64,000 bases of DNA from the NCBI RefSeq assembly GCF_001456115.1, contig NZ_CP013267.1, positions 1-64,000 on the forward strand. Direction: 5' to 3'. This stretch comes from Sphingobium baderi (GTDB lineage: Bacteria; Pseudomonadota; Alphaproteobacteria; Sphingomonadales; Sphingomonadaceae). The notes under the pieces were generated by a model. That model was given only the letters and a program-made list of their open reading frames with translations, was not told where the DNA came from and did not search any database. The position numbers and the translations under genes were made by a program. Numbering within the stretch: position 1 is the first letter of the stretch; each line of letters opens with the position of its first letter. Shown piece after piece: positions 1 to 8,693 of the stretch.

Positions 1-69
1 GGCGCGATGGCATTTACCGAATACGGCGTCGAAAACCTCACAACGCTCATCGCCGACCACGATATATAG
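1..69 (+). CDS. C-terminal end of an upstream gene (partial)
   Basis: An open frame runs in from the window edge and ends at the TAG at 67-69, encoding a tail that reads MAFTEYGVENLTTLIADHD plus one residue. Too little is visible to assign a family. It lies 21 bp before the first gene of the McrBC-like locus on the same strand, so it may belong to the same operon. Confidence 0.4.
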   Translation, partial: GAMAFTEYGVENLTTLIADHDI

Positions 70-90
70 CACTGCCGCGGCCTTCACCGG

Positions 91-678
91 ATGGATACGC
101 TGAAGGCGGGGGATCTCAGGAAGTTTGAGGCAGCGTCCGCAGATAGCGGGACCGGTGGCGGCGCGCGCGATCAACGCTTTAGCCCTGGCGGAACGTTCGC
201 GCCCGTGTTCTCAAAAATCTTCCCGAGCGCTACGCCCAGGCAACGAACCGAGTGGGGCGGTAAGAAAAAGGTCTCAAACGTCCATGCCGCAGACGTTTTC
301 GTTCACATTGATGATACTGCCATCGACAGAGCAGCAACCGAACTTGAGGTAAGGTCTGTTGATGGCGAGGACTACGTTGTCATGAGAATGGAATACTGGC
401 CGCCGACAAAAGCCAGACCTACTGAGGTTCGCCTCGGGCGCGTCGCTGCACTCAGGCTCACGCCGCCGACGAACGAAGGCCGGGTGTTCCTGTTGGTAAT
501 CCAGAGCGACGCCCAGGTCTCGCCGCGGCTTGCATTCATTACAGAACAGGCAATCCAGAATAATCTTTGGAACGCAGAGGTTACCGACTTCTTTCGACCT
601 ATCCTGGCCCAGCCACCGGGCACTAACGCCACGATGGGCTTCAAGGACTTCGAGGCCAAGACCTCGTTCGTGAAGTGA
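91..678 (+). CDS. Uncharacterised protein of a McrBC-like locus
   Basis: A 195-residue protein that I do not recognise. Its stop codon overlaps the ATG of the McrB-like ATPase (TGATG), so the two are probably translationally coupled. The N-terminal half is low in secondary-structure signal and Gly/Ser/Pro rich; from about residue 60 onward it has alternating hydrophobic stretches (for example RVFLLVIQSD) typical of a small alpha/beta fold. The ATPase next door begins almost directly with its Walker A loop and lacks the N-terminal DNA-recognition domain of E. coli McrB, so this protein could supply that role. That is inference from position only. No clear ribosome binding site precedes the chosen ATG, so the true start may be later. 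Confidence 0.55.
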   Translation: MDTLKAGDLRKFEAASADSGTGGGARDQRFSPGGTFAPVFSKIFPSATPRQRTEWGGKKKVSNVHAADVFVHIDDTAIDRAATELEVRSVDGEDYVVMRMEYWPPTKARPTEVRLGRVAALRLTPPTNEGRVFLLVIQSDAQVSPRLAFITEQAIQNNLWNAEVTDFFRPILAQPPGTNATMGFKDFEAKTSFVK

Positions 679-1796
679 TGGCTATCTCGAACGAAGCGCG
701 CGCTGTCCTCCAGGCGCTCAAGGACAAACACAACGTACTTCTGTCAGGCCCACCTTCCTGCGGTAAGACACATTTGATGCAGGAGGTTGCGGAAGCCTTC
801 CAGCAGGTGACGGCCGCACCGGCCCCGCCACCTAAACCCATTACGTCCAGCGGGCGCATCGCCATGCCGGCGCAGGTGCCGCTTGCGACCACAGCGGACG
901 CGCACATGCCGAGCGGAGGTCGATCGAACCGCCACGTCGAACGCATCGCCTTCTCGGCAAACACTAAAGCCCGTGATTTCACGACGGCTTTCGTTCCCAG
1001 CACCGATGCCGGCGCCGGCGGTCCGTCCTTCAGCGTCGCGCATGGTTCACTCGTGAAGACAAACGCGTTTGCATTAGATGGTGGGGCGGCACTGCTGATC
1101 ATCGACGAGATGAACCGCGGCCCTGCGGTGCAGCTGTTTGGCGACGCCGTAGTCTCTATCGAGAGCGATAAGCGGCTTGGCCCAGACGACAAGCCCACGG
1201 CGCAGAGCTGGCCCATGAAAGTGCTCGACGAGACCGGCGCTACCGTGGACCTCTACCTCTCGACCCACCTCTACATCCTCTCGGCGGTGAACCAGGCAGA
1301 CAGCTCGATCGAACCGCTCGACGTAGCGTTCCTACGTCGCTTTGAGACAATCGCGATAATGCCGGACGCCGAGAAGGCCAGGAGCTTCGTCCAGGCTGTA
1401 GGCGCGGCCGCAACCCTCCCAGACGCGCCGACCATGGCGGGCGAGGTGACTGAGGCAGCAGTGCGGGCGTGGGCGGCAGTTAATGCCCGGATTTCGCTCG
1501 GGCGATCGGCCGACCACCAGCTCGGCCATGGCATCTTCGCCAGGGCCGAGCTGGCGACTGTTGACGAAGCGCTTACTCTAGCTGCTAGCTGGTGGAAGAA
1601 GGTGTACGTTCATGTCCGCGAAGTGTTCTATGGCGACCTCATCGGCACCGGCGTTGCGCTAAACGCGGGCGATGACCCCACCGGCTACCGGCTCGAGAAC
1701 GCCGCCTACGGCAACGATGACCGCCTCACGCTGATCGAACCGACGATCAGCCCGGCCAGCATCTACGCTGTTCTCAGACGGATCGCGGGTGCCTAG
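678..1796 (+). CDS. McrB-like AAA+ ATPase of a type IV restriction system
   Basis: A 372-residue AAA+ protein. Walker A is GPPSCGKT at residues 24-31; Walker B is LLIIDEMNRG near residues 139-148, close to the DEINRG-type signature of the McrB/dynein-like AAA clade. A sensor-like NQAD and an arginine-rich FLRRFE segment follow near residues 205-220. E. coli McrB is a GTPase that drives McrC cleavage of DNA with modified cytosine; by homology this protein is the motor of such a complex. It starts at an ATG overlapping the stop of the preceding gene and overlaps the McrC-like gene by 8 bp, so the three form one operon. The missing N-terminal specificity domain is notable. The modification recognised cannot be read from the sequence. 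Confidence 0.82.
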   Translation: MAISNEARAVLQALKDKHNVLLSGPPSCGKTHLMQEVAEAFQQVTAAPAPPPKPITSSGRIAMPAQVPLATTADAHMPSGGRSNRHVERIAFSANTKARDFTTAFVPSTDAGAGGPSFSVAHGSLVKTNAFALDGGAALLIIDEMNRGPAVQLFGDAVVSIESDKRLGPDDKPTAQSWPMKVLDETGATVDLYLSTHLYILSAVNQADSSIEPLDVAFLRRFETIAIMPDAEKARSFVQAVGAAATLPDAPTMAGEVTEAAVRAWAAVNARISLGRSADHQLGHGIFARAELATVDEALTLAASWWKKVYVHVREVFYGDLIGTGVALNAGDDPTGYRLENAAYGNDDRLTLIEPTISPASIYAVLRRIAGA

Positions 1797-3072
1797 CAGG
1801 CTCACCGTTGGAATCGTCGAGTACGGCGCACCGAGGGACATCCTCCCTGTCGTCGCCGGGGCACTACGCGAGACTGTTGCGCAAGCCGAGAAGCGCCTGC
1901 GAGCAACTGGCGAGCGCATCCAACGCTACCATGGATTGGCCTTCAACCCTATTGAGATCGTTGGCGATCGGGTGATGGCAAAAGGTGTGGCCGGCATCGT
2001 GGCGCTCGCACCCGGAGTGGAACTCGAAATACGCCCAAAATACGCGGGTGAAGGTGACGATTGGCGAGCGGACCTCCTGTTTCTCGCCCTGTTTGCTGCC
2101 CATGGGCGCATCGATCCGATCCGCACCATTGCTTCCGACAAGTCTACCCCGAACAGCCTCGCCGATTTAATCGCAAGGACGCTACTGAATGAGCTCCGGC
2201 GCAATCACAGGACCCCCCTCAAGGCGCGTCGGCGGGTCACAACCGAAACCTTCGAGCCGCTTGGAGAGATTGATCCCGACACTCTTCTAAACCCAGGGGA
2301 GGAGGGCTGGCGGCAGACTTTCTACGCAATGAGCCGCGACAACGAGTACTGGGCGACCATACATGCCGGTGCACATGCGCTGCTGGGTCATGTCCGCGAT
2401 GTCCAGGTAGCCGTTATGCTCAGAGATGCGGTAGGACGCTGGGGCTCCCCCGCCGTTCGACCGAGCCGGATCAGACGCATCCTACCGCCCCGTCTCTCCG
2501 CTTGGCAAAGAGCCTACGATCTCGCGCTCGAACTGCTGAAAAATGCAGGGTTCGCTCCAGGTTCCGGCGCCTTTGCTACCTTTGAATTCACCCTCGACAC
2601 ATGGCGAACCTGGGAAGCGCTCGTCGAGCGCTCACTCGTGATGCGCCTCGGCGCAAATCGCGTCCAGCTCCAAAAAGATTTCCAGCTTGGCATAATACAC
2701 CGGGCAGGACGGGCAACTTCAAGCCTCGTTAGACCAGACGCGCTCGTGGACGTGGACGGCCCCATCGTTTTCGACGCGAAGTACAAAGGCAACGAAGAAC
2801 GCGGACGCAATACGGTGTCGGCTGCCGACCGGTACGAAGTGATTGCATTCATGCACGCGACGGGTAGCTCCAAGGCAATCCTCGCCTACCCCAGCCTGAA
2901 TGCCGCCGATGTCGGCGAGGAAGCGAAGGTGTTCCAACGTGAACAGCTGCCAACTGGCAGCCTTCTCGCGATAACAACTGGAGTGTCCGGTATTGCACGA
3001 CCAGGCGGTCTAGCAGCGTTTTCATCCACATTAGCCGCCGCAACACAAGAATGCACAAACGCTGGGATCTAG
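1789..3072 (+). CDS. McrC-like nuclease subunit of a type IV restriction system
   Basis: A 427-residue protein starting at a GTG that overlaps the end of the McrB-like gene. The N-terminal part (LTVGIVEYGAP, then VAGIVALAPGVELEIRPKY) matches the beta-rich McrC N-terminal domain, which docks on the AAA ring. The C-terminal part carries a PD-(D/E)xK nuclease signature, RPDALVDVDGPIVFDAKYKG, at about residues 315-334, with the Asp and the DAK catalytic residues in place. Known McrC proteins cleave DNA when activated by McrB. All catalytic residues seem intact and there is no internal stop, so the locus is probably functional. It is a defence module against foreign modified DNA, lying just outside the transfer genes. 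Confidence 0.82.
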   Translation: MPSRLTVGIVEYGAPRDILPVVAGALRETVAQAEKRLRATGERIQRYHGLAFNPIEIVGDRVMAKGVAGIVALAPGVELEIRPKYAGEGDDWRADLLFLALFAAHGRIDPIRTIASDKSTPNSLADLIARTLLNELRRNHRTPLKARRRVTTETFEPLGEIDPDTLLNPGEEGWRQTFYAMSRDNEYWATIHAGAHALLGHVRDVQVAVMLRDAVGRWGSPAVRPSRIRRILPPRLSAWQRAYDLALELLKNAGFAPGSGAFATFEFTLDTWRTWEALVERSLVMRLGANRVQLQKDFQLGIIHRAGRATSSLVRPDALVDVDGPIVFDAKYKGNEERGRNTVSAADRYEVIAFMHATGSSKAILAYPSLNAADVGEEAKVFQREQLPTGSLLAITTGVSGIARPGGLAAFSSTLAAATQECTNAGI

Positions 3073-3144
3073 AAGCAAGCTACCATGCTGATGTACAGGT
3101 CAAAGCCGAATGGTTGACACCGCGTCCTGCCTCAAGGTGGATGA

Positions 3145-4029
3145 CTACCGGCCGGAAGCGGCTTGGGTAAATCGATCAAAAGCATCTTCTTCATCGGACT
3201 CCTGCTCCCAGGAGGTCCTGCTGTCCTCAGCGTCATCAAACACCAAAAGAGATATCGTCATTTCATAGCGATCGGCGAAGATCGCCATCTCTCGTACGTC
3301 ACTGACGCCACCCCATACGCTCCGATCAAGCATGGTCCCCCGATCCGGATCGGGAAGAATCAACATGGGCCGCGTCGCCAATGATCCTGCCGGCAGTTCC
3401 ATCCCGCTCGGATAGTATAGCCGTCGCTTCTTCGCCGACGTGCTGCGCCAGCACCACAGCACGAAACCGTTGGTTGCCACGACGAGGACGGCGCACTTGG
3501 GTGTGAAGTCCAGCCACTTGATCGCCGCTGCGGTCATCGAGACGCCGTAGCGATCGGCGCATTGCCGCAGCAGCTCCAGCGTCATGTCGTCGCGGCCAAC
3601 CTGATCCCGATAATCGTTCATCGGCATTAACAGGTATGACGCGAAGGCATCTGCCTCCTGTTCGATGCGACGCCGCTCTGCATCGCGATCAACACCCAGA
3701 ATCTGCTTCTCCCCGCATTCAAACCCGCCGGGGCTGATCTGGCGATGGACAAAATAATGCCCCAGCTCATGGGCCAAGGTAAAGTTGATGCGTCCCGCCG
3801 ACACAATGTTAGGGTTATAGAGGATCGCCCATTTTCCGCTTTTGGGTAACGGCGCCAGCGCACCCTCGAAATGGTCTACTGGTGCCTCCTTGATCGTCTT
3901 GATCGGATCGGCAAATTTGCGCTGCGTATAGTCGAGTGCGATGGTTCTCACATCAACCGGGAAACGTGGCCCCCATAGCTGGCTCAGCAGATTGGCCCAT
4001 GCTCTCGGTTGTGTGGGATCGGGCATCAC
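3145..4029 (-). CDS. ImmA/IrrE family metallo-endopeptidase
   Basis: A 294-residue protein with the zinc motif HELGH at residues 87-91 and a downstream EQEADAFASYLLMP helix supplying the third ligand, both diagnostic for ImmA/IrrE (DUF955) peptidases. Such enzymes cleave a partner XRE repressor and so relieve repression after stress or element activation. The partner here is the XRE gene immediately upstream, whose stop overlaps this start (ATGA at 4026-4029). The C-terminal half (residues 160-290) has no recognised motif and may sense a signal. The pair resembles phage or mobile-element ImmR/ImmA switches. The target operon is not evident; candidates are the McrBC-like genes and the divergent small genes at 4483. 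Confidence 0.85.
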   Translation of the reverse strand: MMPDPTQPRAWANLLSQLWGPRFPVDVRTIALDYTQRKFADPIKTIKEAPVDHFEGALAPLPKSGKWAILYNPNIVSAGRINFTLAHELGHYFVHRQISPGGFECGEKQILGVDRDAERRRIEQEADAFASYLLMPMNDYRDQVGRDDMTLELLRQCADRYGVSMTAAAIKWLDFTPKCAVLVVATNGFVLWCWRSTSAKKRRLYYPSGMELPAGSLATRPMLILPDPDRGTMLDRSVWGGVSDVREMAIFADRYEMTISLLVFDDAEDSRTSWEQESDEEDAFDRFTQAASGR

Positions 4030-4346
4030 TCGTCGTCCAGAACGTCCAGGATACGTTTGAGCTTTTCTTTCACGTCGGGATTGGCTCCCTGATACTTGCG
4101 ATAGAACGCCTCATCATGTTCGTCAGCGGTGGGCTGAGTTCGCTCCTCGTCAGCTAGGTACTCGGGGGTCACCCCCAGCACGGCCGCAATACGATTCAGC
4201 TTATCGGCCGAGGGACGCGCGACCGGCTTGTTCTCTATCTCCCACATGTAGCTCTTGCTGCTGCCGGTAGCCTGGGCGAGCTGATCAAGGGTCAGCTTCT
4301 TCTCCTGCCGTAGCTCCCGAACCTTCCGACCGAGAGTCGATGACAT
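4026..4346 (-). CDS. XRE-family helix-turn-helix regulator paired with ImmA/IrrE
   Basis: A 106-residue protein beginning MSSTLGRKVRELRQEKKLTL. Residues about 8-62 form a Cro/C1-type HTH (LDQLAQATGSSKSYMWEIEN), followed by an acidic, Lys-rich C-terminal tail that in this family can be the dimerisation and cleavage region. The frame stays open upstream, but the ATG at 4346 aligns with the usual HTH start. It is transcribed divergently from the small gene at 4483, so the 136-bp gap probably holds its operator and both promoters. It overlaps the ImmA/IrrE gene by 4 bp, supporting a repressor/antirepressor pair. Confidence 0.85.
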   Translation of the reverse strand: MSSTLGRKVRELRQEKKLTLDQLAQATGSSKSYMWEIENKPVARPSADKLNRIAAVLGVTPEYLADEERTQPTADEHDEAFYRKYQGANPDVKEKLKRILDVLDDE

Positions 4347-4482
4347 GGTTTCTCCGTGAAAATTCGTTCGTTCGGTGATAGCCTCATTTTTCCTACTTGA
4401 ACAGCGAACTCGTAGTAGCCATATTGCTTGTACCGGTAGTCCGAACTGGATGCCGGACATCATGGTTCAAGGAGTTTGAAGA

Positions 4483-4698
4483 ATGGCAGGTAGCAAGGGC
4501 GGCGGTGGTCATTACCGCAGCGCAATCAGCGGTCGGTTCGTGACCTCGGCTCACGGCAAGGCCAGCCCCCGTACGACGGTGCGGGAATCCAACTCGGGCG
4601 GCAGCTCCGGCGGTCACTATCGGAGCGCGATCAGCGGCCGCTACGTCACCACCGCACATGGCAAGGCCAGCCCCCACACCACCGTCCGCGAGAGCTGA
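4483..4698 (+). CDS. Small Gly-rich protein with two tandem repeats
   Basis: A 71-residue basic protein made of two near-identical units of about 30 residues; each contains GGHYRSAISGR, a short linker, then AHGKASP and TTVRES. The second copy differs only at a few positions (Arg-Phe-Val-Thr-Ser versus Arg-Tyr-Val-Thr-Thr, Arg versus His). Similar short proteins occur widely as unannotated genes in bacteria and phages, and I cannot assign a function. A Shine-Dalgarno-like AAGGAG lies about 10 bp before the ATG. It is followed 18 bp later by the DUF3892-like gene on the same strand and is divergent from the XRE/ImmA pair. Confidence 0.65.
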   Translation: MAGSKGGGGHYRSAISGRFVTSAHGKASPRTTVRESNSGGSSGGHYRSAISGRYVTTAHGKASPHTTVRES

Positions 4699-4716
4699 CA
4701 AAAGGAGGGGACCATC

Positions 4717-4980
4717 ATGGCCAAGCGCTATGTGAACAAGACCGGCAAGGACAGGGACGGTGATATCACCAAGCTCTGCAATGCCGGGCAGAGCTGGTCG
4801 CCCCGCTTCAAGGCGGACGCTATTCGGGATATCGAGAACGGCGATCACCAGTATTACGTCTCATGGACCGATGGTCAGGAGACGCCCATCACGGTCGTTA
4901 ACGGCCCCAGCGGCAAGTACCTCCGCACCCGCCGCGACGGCTCGACCAAGAACAACCTCGACGATCTGCTCGATTGCTGA
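4717..4980 (+). CDS. DUF3892-like small protein
   Basis: An 87-residue protein: MAKRYVNKTGKDRDGDITKL, then a YYVSW segment and a C-terminal KYLRTRRDGSTKNNLDDL. The pattern (basic N-terminus, 'dGdItkL', 'yyv', 'YLRT..D....NNLd.LP') is that of DUF3892, a small family of unknown function. AAAGGAGG precedes the ATG by a good spacing. It probably shares a transcript with the tandem-repeat protein just upstream. Confidence 0.7.
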   Translation: MAKRYVNKTGKDRDGDITKLCNAGQSWSPRFKADAIRDIENGDHQYYVSWTDGQETPITVVNGPSGKYLRTRRDGSTKNNLDDLLDC

Positions 4981-5007
4981 GGAAGGGGCGGAAGGGGTGC
5001 TAGCCCC

Positions 5008-5715
5008 CTAACGCTTCGTCCTCTCGTCTGCCTCAACATCGATGGTGCAACGCACCGCCTCGCGCGCTTTGTCTGCACGCTTCCGGCACGCCTCCAGCGC
5101 CTCACGATTGGCGGCAACGATCCGGTCGCCCGCCGCCAGTGCAGTGAACGCACCAGGCGAGGCGCTCTGCATCATGCGCTGCCCGCCTTCCCACATCGGC
5201 ATGTCGAGCGTGTGCGCCGCCATCTTCTCGGGCCATTGCCAGCTCGCCGGCACGGCGCGTGCCACAATCCCGGCGAACGTCGCCCAAAGCACCATGCCGA
5301 GCACCACCCCGCCGGTCGCCGTCCACATCACCCATCGGTTCTGCTCGTCGCGGCGCCGCGCCGATGCGACGACGCCCTGAAGCATCCGGGTCGCGTCCTT
5401 CAGCTCAGCAGCGGCGGTCGCGATCGTCCGCCGGTCCTCGGCGCTGGCGTCCGCGCCCGCCGCCACGATCCGGTCAACGATATGGCGCGGGGTCGCTCCC
5501 TCCTTGGCTGCGACCACCAGAGCGTCCGCGCGCTGGAAGGTGGCGTTGATCGTCTGCAACAGGCCCGCCAGCGTCTCGCTATAGTCGGGCTGCTCGGGAA
5601 GTTCGACGCGCTCGATCGCCATCCGCTCCACGGCACGGCGCAGCAGCGCCAGCTCGCCCTCCACCCGCGCGAAGGCTTCCTGGGCTGTCTCGGGTTCGTG
5701 CTCGTCCTCGCTCAT
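5008..5715 (-). CDS. DUF6118-like membrane protein linked to traA
   Basis: A 235-residue protein starting MSEDEHEPETAQEAFARVEG; the ATG at 5715 is preferred over an upstream in-frame codon because it follows a GGGAG-type site. The N-terminal half is a charged, probably coiled-coil segment; a single membrane helix (WTATGGVVLGMVLWATFAGIV) sits near residues 130-150; the C-terminal part contains WQWPEKMAAHTLDM and a charged tail. Proteins of this layout (DUF6118) are commonly encoded beside TraA relaxases on alphaproteobacterial plasmids. It lies 33 bp downstream of the traA stop on the same strand, so a role linked to transfer or relaxosome docking is plausible but unproven. Confidence 0.65.
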   Translation of the reverse strand: MSEDEHEPETAQEAFARVEGELALLRRAVERMAIERVELPEQPDYSETLAGLLQTINATFQRADALVVAAKEGATPRHIVDRIVAAGADASAEDRRTIATAAAELKDATRMLQGVVASARRRDEQNRWVMWTATGGVVLGMVLWATFAGIVARAVPASWQWPEKMAAHTLDMPMWEGGQRMMQSASPGAFTALAAGDRIVAANREALEACRKRADKAREAVRCTIDVEADERTKR

Positions 5716-5748
5716 CCTGTCTCCCTCACGCACCCGAAAGCGCGAAAC

Positions 5749-8664
5749 CTATCGGCTCAATCCCCGGTCGCGCTCGCGGTCCGGCCCCAGCGATTTCGCC
5801 AGCGCGTCGCCGATCGCGCGGTCCTTCTCCAGTTTCAGCGCCAGCTCGGGCGCGCGACGGCGCAGCGCGGATTCCAGCTGCGGATCGCGCCCGATCGCGC
5901 CGGCGACCTTCGCCATGTTGCCGCGCATCCGCTCCGCGCCGGCGCGGTCGCCCGCCCGCTCAAGGGTGGCACGATCGCGCTGCATCGCCTGCCAAGCTTC
6001 CACGAAGCGGCCCGCGCGCGCCTCCGGGTCGAGCCGCACGCGCTGCTCCTCGGCCATCGCGCGCGCCGCCCCGCCGGTGTTGCCGCCGGCGGCCTGCTCG
6101 ATGAGCTTCGGGTCACGCCGGAGCGCGGAAGCGAGGTCGCGCGCGGCATGGGGGCGGCCTGCGTCCAGCGCCTCGCCGGCCTTGCGCAATGCGCTCTCCT
6201 GGTGGGGCAGCACGGGCAGGCCCTTGGCGCGCATCCGGCCTATATCGGCCGTGGCGCGCGCATAGCGTTCGATCGCTTTGTCCTGGCCCGGCTTGTCGCC
6301 GATCATAGGCTCCCGTTTGGGCGCGGACGCCTTCTCGGCTGCCGGCTTGGGCCGGAAGCCGTCGAACATGCCCTTGGCCTTGTCGCGCACTTTGGCGGCG
6401 ATCTCCCGCGCGAGTTCCGGGAACCGGATCTCGCGCCGCTCGGCGAACGCGCGTGCCCGGTCATTGTCGGACGGCGCGGTATAGTCGCTGGCCATGTCCT
6501 TGGCGCGGTCACGCGACAGGACGCGGGCGAGCTGGCGCTGGTCTGTGAAGTCGTCGCGGCCATAGTGGAGCTGCACGCCCTCACGGTGCCGGGACAAGGC
6601 GACATAGGCCCCGTGCCGGTCCATCCCCGGCGTCGCCAGCACATGCGCGCGATCGACGGTCACACCCTGCGATTTATGGATGGTCGCCGCATAGCCGTGA
6701 TCGACAGCGGCATAGTCCTTGAGGTCGAACGCGACACGGCTGCCGCCATCGAGCCGCACCGCCATGCGTCCCTCGCTGACTTGCTCCAGCGTGCCCAGCG
6801 TGCCGTTCTTCACGCCAAGCGAACGCTCGTTGCGCAGGAACATGATCCGGTCGCCGGACGCGAAGTCGCGCCGGCCGCGATCGACCGTGGTGCCCACGTC
6901 CTCGCCCAGCCCGCCCGATGCGCGCACCCGCTCGCGCGCTTCCTGGTTCAGCTCCCGCACCTCGGCATTGGTATGGGTGAGGATGATCCGGCTCTGCTCC
7001 GGCGCAGCCTGGCGCTGGCGGTCCCAGCCATCGACCAGCGCGGCGCGCGCAGCTTCTCTGGTTTCCGCCGCATTAACCATGCCGTGATCGGCATAGGCGT
7101 GCAGCGCCTCGGCCGTGCGGCCCGTGGCGAGCGCACGCGTCGCGTCCTTCTGCCAGTTGTCGCGCTGCCGGCGAACCTCGGTGATCTCGGCCGCGCCGTG
7201 GCGCTCGCTGATCGACCGGAACGCCGCGCCGGCTTCGATCGCCTGCAACTGCTCGGGATCGCCCACTAGCACCACCTTCGCGCCGGCGTCACGGGCATGG
7301 GACAGCACCCGCTCCATCTGGCGGGTGCCGATCATGCCCGCTTCGTCCACCACCAGCACGTCATTGCGGGTCAGCTGGTCACGCCCCTGCGCCCACGCAT
7401 GTTCAAGGCTGGCGATGGTGCGGGACTGGATGCCCGATCCGCCCTCAAGGTTCTCGGCCGCGATCCCGGACAAGGCCGCGCCGCGCACCTGATAGCCCTC
7501 GCGCTCCCACGCCTCGCGCGCGACGCCCAGCATCGCCGACTTGCCGGTGCCGGCATAGCCGATGACCGACGCCAGCCCTCGGCCCTCCGTGATATGGTCG
7601 AAGGCGTCGCGCTGCTCGCCCGACAGCACCAGGCCGCGCCCTTCCGCCGTCTCCAGCGCTCCGGTGCGATGGGACACGGACACGCCATGCCCGGCGCCAC
7701 GCGCCAGCTCGTCACCGGCGCGCTCAAGCTTCGCTTCGGTAGCGATCATCTCGCGGGAGGTGAACCGCTCCTGGTCGCGCCCGTCCTTGCCCAATGCCAC
7801 CAGCTCGGGACTGGCGCGCACCGCCGCCATCACCTGGTCGAACTGCTCCTTGCCGTCCGAATGACGGAAGGCGAACGCGGCAAGATCGCGGATGGTGAAG
7901 GTCGCCTGTTGCCGCGTGATGCCGTCGAGCGCAATGCGCGGGTCGGCCGCGATCTTCTCGCCATTCTCCCGCGCGATCCGCCGGTGATCGTCGGCGCGCT
8001 CGGCATCCTCGCCGCGGTCGAGCCGCCGCATTCCCGCTGGCCCAATCTTGTGCTGCGGCTCCAGCGCGATGCCCTGGTCTTCATAGGAGCGATGGTCGAT
8101 CCGGCCCTCAAGCCCCAGCTCGGCCATGCGCTCGTTGACATGCGCGCTCCATGCCTCGCGCCAGTCCTTCAACAGCTCGGTGCTGTTCCAGTCACGGTTC
8201 TTCTTCCCGAACCCCTCCGGCCCTACGTCGCGCATCGTCATCATCACATGCGCGTGCGGCTTGGGCGTGCCGTCCTTCGCCTTGTCCCAATGCACGTTCA
8301 GGTCCGCGACCATGCCGCGATCGACAAACTGCTTCTTCACGAAATCGCGCGCGAGCTGCACGCCCTGCTTCTCGTTCATCTCGCGCGGAATCGAGAACTC
8401 CACCTCGCGGGCAAGCTGCGCGTCCTTGCGCTTCTCGCCGGCCTCCACCTCGTTCCACAAGGTCGAGCGATCGTTTAAACGCTCCGGCGCGCCCTCCGGC
8501 AACATCACTTCCGAGTGAATGACACCCGCCTTGTTGCTGAAATCGTGGTTACGCCCAAGCCGATCATCGTGCAGCTCGGACGCGGAACGATAGGCCGCGC
8601 TCGCAACGGCGCTCGATCCGTTCGCGCGGCTCACAACCTTGGCGGAGAAATGGTAGATCGCCAT
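5749..8664 (-). CDS. traA: Ti-type conjugative relaxase/helicase TraA
   Basis: A 971-residue relaxase starting MAIYHFSAKVVSRANGSSAV; this ATG is preferred to one 12 bp upstream. Residues 1-230 are a MobA/MobL relaxase domain with the metal-binding histidines in KPHAHVMMTMR near residue 140. A superfamily I helicase domain follows: Walker A GYAGTGKSA near residue 370, Walker B VLVVDEAGM near 430, and the UvrD/RecD C-terminal motif YAATIHKSQG near 655. The charged C-terminal third is typical of TraA. The enzyme nicks oriT, stays on the 5' end and unwinds the transferred strand. oriT lies only about 30 bp upstream of its start, and a divergent accessory gene lies on the far side. A perfect CGTTTAAACG palindrome falls inside its N-terminal coding region. 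Confidence 0.93.
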   Translation of the reverse strand: MAIYHFSAKVVSRANGSSAVASAAYRSASELHDDRLGRNHDFSNKAGVIHSEVMLPEGAPERLNDRSTLWNEVEAGEKRKDAQLAREVEFSIPREMNEKQGVQLARDFVKKQFVDRGMVADLNVHWDKAKDGTPKPHAHVMMTMRDVGPEGFGKKNRDWNSTELLKDWREAWSAHVNERMAELGLEGRIDHRSYEDQGIALEPQHKIGPAGMRRLDRGEDAERADDHRRIARENGEKIAADPRIALDGITRQQATFTIRDLAAFAFRHSDGKEQFDQVMAAVRASPELVALGKDGRDQERFTSREMIATEAKLERAGDELARGAGHGVSVSHRTGALETAEGRGLVLSGEQRDAFDHITEGRGLASVIGYAGTGKSAMLGVAREAWEREGYQVRGAALSGIAAENLEGGSGIQSRTIASLEHAWAQGRDQLTRNDVLVVDEAGMIGTRQMERVLSHARDAGAKVVLVGDPEQLQAIEAGAAFRSISERHGAAEITEVRRQRDNWQKDATRALATGRTAEALHAYADHGMVNAAETREAARAALVDGWDRQRQAAPEQSRIILTHTNAEVRELNQEARERVRASGGLGEDVGTTVDRGRRDFASGDRIMFLRNERSLGVKNGTLGTLEQVSEGRMAVRLDGGSRVAFDLKDYAAVDHGYAATIHKSQGVTVDRAHVLATPGMDRHGAYVALSRHREGVQLHYGRDDFTDQRQLARVLSRDRAKDMASDYTAPSDNDRARAFAERREIRFPELAREIAAKVRDKAKGMFDGFRPKPAAEKASAPKREPMIGDKPGQDKAIERYARATADIGRMRAKGLPVLPHQESALRKAGEALDAGRPHAARDLASALRRDPKLIEQAAGGNTGGAARAMAEEQRVRLDPEARAGRFVEAWQAMQRDRATLERAGDRAGAERMRGNMAKVAGAIGRDPQLESALRRRAPELALKLEKDRAIGDALAKSLGPDRERDRGLSR

Positions 8665-8693
8665 GACGCTACGCACACTGCCTTACTTAGCGC

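Noticed and set aside
5212..8478. Long + strand open frames (685 and 393 codons) opposite traA
   Set aside because: They mirror the GC-rich traA coding strand, have Arg/Ala/Pro/His-rich products without motifs, and no ribosome binding site; traA has clear relaxase and helicase motifs.
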